Positions 4,300-5,886 of a stretch of DNA of 5,886 bases are shown here, in pieces. The position numbers were made by a program, and so were the translations under genes. Within the stretch, counting starts at the first letter, position 1. Each line of letters opens with the position of its first letter. Under the pieces are notes generated by a model that worked only from the letters and a program-made list of their open reading frames with translations, was not told the origin of the DNA and searched no databases. Source of the stretch: CAYRRR01 sp964426755 (GTDB lineage Bacteria; Patescibacteriota; Saccharimonadia; Saccharimonadales; JAGQNJ01); assembly GCA_964426755.1 (NCBI GenBank), contig CAYRRR010000032.1, positions 1 through 5,886 of the forward strand. The letters are read 5' to 3'.

Positions 4300-5125
4300 T
4301 CCCTTCGGGCCCTCGCTGGCCGACGAGTCTGATTACGCCCGCGTGGTGTACTACGGCGACCCCGGCTCGGGGAAGACCACCGCCGCCTCCGGACTGGCCC
4401 GGCTCGGTAAGACCCTGGTCTACCCCTTCGAGCCCGGCCTGAAGAAGACCGCTCTCCTCGCCCGCGACGTGCCCGTGGAGTACCTCATTCCCCGGCGCAT
4501 GGGGGAACACTTCTCCGACGCCGATGAAGAGTTCTGGTCGGTGAAGGAGAACGGGACCGGACTGGTCGGGGCCTCCTTCGACACGATGACCGCTCTCGTG
4601 GACACGCTGAAGAAGGAGCAACAGGCCAAGATCTACGCCAAGGGAGTGCGCGAGGCCGACGCTCGGGGCGAGGAGTACACCAAGCCCAAGACGTGGATGC
4701 CGCGCGAGACCTACGGCGAGATCAGCGACGCCGTGTTCCCCTTCATCGGAGACTTCTCCCGGCTCCCGCTGCACCTGGCGTGGCTGGCCCACGTGCGGCG
4801 CGACGAGGACGACGACGGCGAGGTCAGCTATGGTCCGGCCGTCACCCCCGCCATTCAGAAGCACCTGATCGCCTGGTCCGACGTGATCATGTGGACCCGG
4901 CGCGTCGGCCGGTACGACGACGGCCGTCCCGTGTTCCTCGGGACCGTGGCCGACTCTGGCAAGTACGTCACCAAGGACCGGACCGACACCCTCCCCTCCC
5001 CGCACCTGGTCTACCCGTCCATGGACCGCATCGTCGCCTACCTCAACGGCGACCTCACCGAAAAGAAAGACAAGCTCCAACAGGAGTTTCTGAAGTGGGC
5101 TGATCAGGCCCGGAAGGAGTCGTGA
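4292..5125 (+). CDS. Phage P-loop ATPase of the AAA_24/Sak4 type (RecA-like core)
   Basis: The 277-residue protein has a Walker A motif GDPGSGKTT (22-30, K28), a Walker B-like strand GASFDTMTALV (93-103, D98), and HLAWLAHVRRDED (161-173) in the place of the sensor strand of RecA-fold phage ATPases. GPAVTPAIQKHLIAWSDVIM (181-200) and KDRTDTLPS (228-236) fit the conserved C-terminal parts of the AAA_24 family (PF13479). Sak4 members of this family are remote RecA relatives that promote single-strand annealing, usually with a cognate SSB. The neighbours here, a resection-type nuclease upstream and an SSB-like gene downstream, support that role. ATG 4292 overlaps the upstream gene by 8 nt. A helicase-loader-like role is the main alternative. 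No RecA-type L2 loop or DNA-binding motif was recognised. Confidence 0.85.
   Translation: MTDPFGPSLADESDYARVVYYGDPGSGKTTAASGLARLGKTLVYPFEPGLKKTALLARDVPVEYLIPRRMGEHFSDADEEFWSVKENGTGLVGASFDTMTALVDTLKKEQQAKIYAKGVREADARGEEYTKPKTWMPRETYGEISDAVFPFIGDFSRLPLHLAWLAHVRRDEDDDGEVSYGPAVTPAIQKHLIAWSDVIMWTRRVGRYDDGRPVFLGTVADSGKYVTKDRTDTLPSPHLVYPSMDRIVAYLNGDLTEKKDKLQQEFLKWADQARKES
5112..5120 (+). promoter_or_regulatory. Strong ribosome binding site of the SSB-like gene
   Basis: GGAAGGAGT lies 8 nt before ATG 5129 and is the best Shine-Dalgarno match noticed in the window. It suggests that the SSB-like protein is made in larger amounts than its neighbours. Confidence 0.7.
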
Positions 5126-5128
5126 CAA

Positions 5129-5605
5129 ATGACCAAGCTCAACAAGGAAATGCGGGAGCGCGTCAAGGCGGCCGACGCCGACCCGTTCGCGCCACTGCCC
5201 AAGGGCTTCTACATCCTGAAGCTGACCAAGGTCACCAGCGGCAAGTCCAACAGCGGCAATCAGATGTGGACGTGGTTCTACAAGTCCGTTGAGCCGATCG
5301 AGGGCAAGGAAGTCCGCGACTACTCCGCCTTCTCTACCGAGTGGAAGTTCAAGCAGATCTTCAACGCCTTCGGGGTAAGCGAGGACATCGACACCGACGA
5401 CCTGCTCGGGCAGACCGTCATCGCCGAGATCGACCACCAGCCGGACTGGAAGGACCCGAACCGGATGCGGCACTACATCGCGGGCTACCCCGACCAGTCC
5501 GTGACCAAGCCGACCCTCTTCGACGAGCCCGAGCCCGAGAAGGCTCCGGCGAAGAAGTCCTCGTCCCGCAAGACGGACGACGGCGACGAGAAGGTACCGT
5601 TCTGA
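5129..5605 (+). CDS. SSB-like DUF669 protein with acidic VPF tail, 158 aa
   Basis: The pattern LPKGFYILKLTKV (23-35), KSNSGNQMWTWFYK (39-52), EVRDYSAFSTEWKFKQIF (61-78) and LLGQTVIAEI (92-101) matches phage DUF669 proteins (PF05037), which take the place of single-stranded DNA-binding proteins in many phage recombination clusters. After the folded part, a flexible Pro/Glu/Lys segment (about 131-148) ends in TDDGDEKVPF. This acidic tail with a terminal Pro-Phe resembles the C-terminal tip of bacterial SSB (DDDIPF), which recruits replication and repair partners. It probably coats single-stranded DNA and works with the Sak4-like ATPase. ATG 5129 is 3 nt after the previous stop, behind a strong ribosome site. 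The stop overlaps the next start as TGATG. ssDNA binding is a family-level inference. Confidence 0.8.
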   Translation: MTKLNKEMRERVKAADADPFAPLPKGFYILKLTKVTSGKSNSGNQMWTWFYKSVEPIEGKEVRDYSAFSTEWKFKQIFNAFGVSEDIDTDDLLGQTVIAEIDHQPDWKDPNRMRHYIAGYPDQSVTKPTLFDEPEPEKAPAKKSSSRKTDDGDEKVPF

Positions 5606-5886
5606 TGGAAGCCGTCCCGCAGAGGTGGAGTCTCAGCGCCACCTACACCGTCGAGCTGAAGGTCTCGGACGCCCCGGACACCCGGCCGTGGCTCGGTGGC
5701 CAGCCCATCCGGCCGCACACCGTGCGGATCGGCTGGGACTACCCGACCGAAGACGACCCCACGTCTCCTCGCGCAAGCGTCTACGGCCACAAAGTCCTCG
5801 AAAGCGGGGGCCTGGGGATGGAGCGCAGGCTGAGCTTCTACCTTCTCTTCGAGAAGTGGCCGGAATGGCTGCGCCAGCTCGTCCAC
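5605..5886 (+). CDS. Unrecognised protein, 5' part (94 aa seen)
   Basis: The frame is open to the right edge. It begins with ATG 5605, whose A is also the last base of the upstream TGA. GAAGG (5589-5593) lies 11 nt upstream. The N-terminus reads RWSLSATYTVELKVSD, followed by HTVRIGWDYPTEDDP (38-52), RASVYGHKVLESGGLG (56-71) and a final FEKWPEWLRQLVH (82-94). Ends of this kind (W-P-x-W) are common in short actinophage proteins of unknown function that end soon after, so most of the gene may be visible. No catalytic or membrane motif is seen. The position in the replication block is the only clue to its role. Confidence 0.7.
   Translation, partial: MEAVPQRWSLSATYTVELKVSDAPDTRPWLGGQPIRPHTVRIGWDYPTEDDPTSPRASVYGHKVLESGGLGMERRLSFYLLFEKWPEWLRQLVH

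Noticed and set aside
4274..5473. Long minus-strand open frame (399 codons) opposite the ATPase and SSB-like genes
   Set aside because: It is antisense to genes with clear motifs. The product is a low-complexity Val/Gly/Leu/Asp composition without a recognisable domain, the usual effect of high-GC codon bias on the opposite strand.
1..5886. tRNA genes, insertion sequences, attachment sites
   Set aside because: I looked for cloverleaf-like arms, transposase motifs and terminal repeats and saw none that I could support.

Overview
The window looks like part of the early DNA-replication and recombination region of an actinobacteriophage, or of a prophage in a high-GC actinobacterium such as Streptomyces or a relative. 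The reasons are high GC with strong G/C preference at third codon positions, GTG and TTG starts, many short tightly packed genes, an apparent leaderless transcript, and a gene set typical of such phages. No structural, integrase or lysis genes are visible, so the lifestyle (lytic, temperate or integrated) cannot be decided. The host is an inference.

Layout. Positions 1-857 (minus strand) hold a bifunctional primase/polymerase (Prim-Pol) whose C-terminus runs off the left edge. A divergent control region (858-1015) separates it from a long plus-strand block. Positions 1016-2053 carry three small genes: a YacG-like treble-clef zinc protein (probably translated from a leaderless mRNA), an unrecognised protein, and a protein with three Cys/His zinc modules. 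The only other gap (2054-2110) has a weak hairpin and a copy of a repeat shared with the divergent region. From 2111 to the right edge the genes touch, overlap or lie within a few bases of each other: a two-helix membrane protein, two unrecognised proteins (one with a Cys-rich N-terminus), a Cas4/AddB-type PD-(D/E)XK nuclease with the four iron-sulfur cysteines, a small helical protein, a RecA-fold P-loop ATPase of the AAA_24/Sak4 type, an SSB-like DUF669 protein with an acidic tail ending in VPF, and an unrecognised partial gene.

How they may work together. Nuclease, Sak4-like ATPase and SSB-like protein form a plausible end-resection/strand-annealing set, and Prim-Pol would supply priming. 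The YacG-like protein could act on host gyrase, but that rests on a motif match only. The most unusual features are the YacG-like gene with its leaderless promoter, the symmetric TTGCC-containing divergent control region, a three-copy intergenic repeat built on AACCGGC, and nested possible starts in the Cys-rich gene. Two real genes (the Prim-Pol and the last partial gene) run off the window edges.
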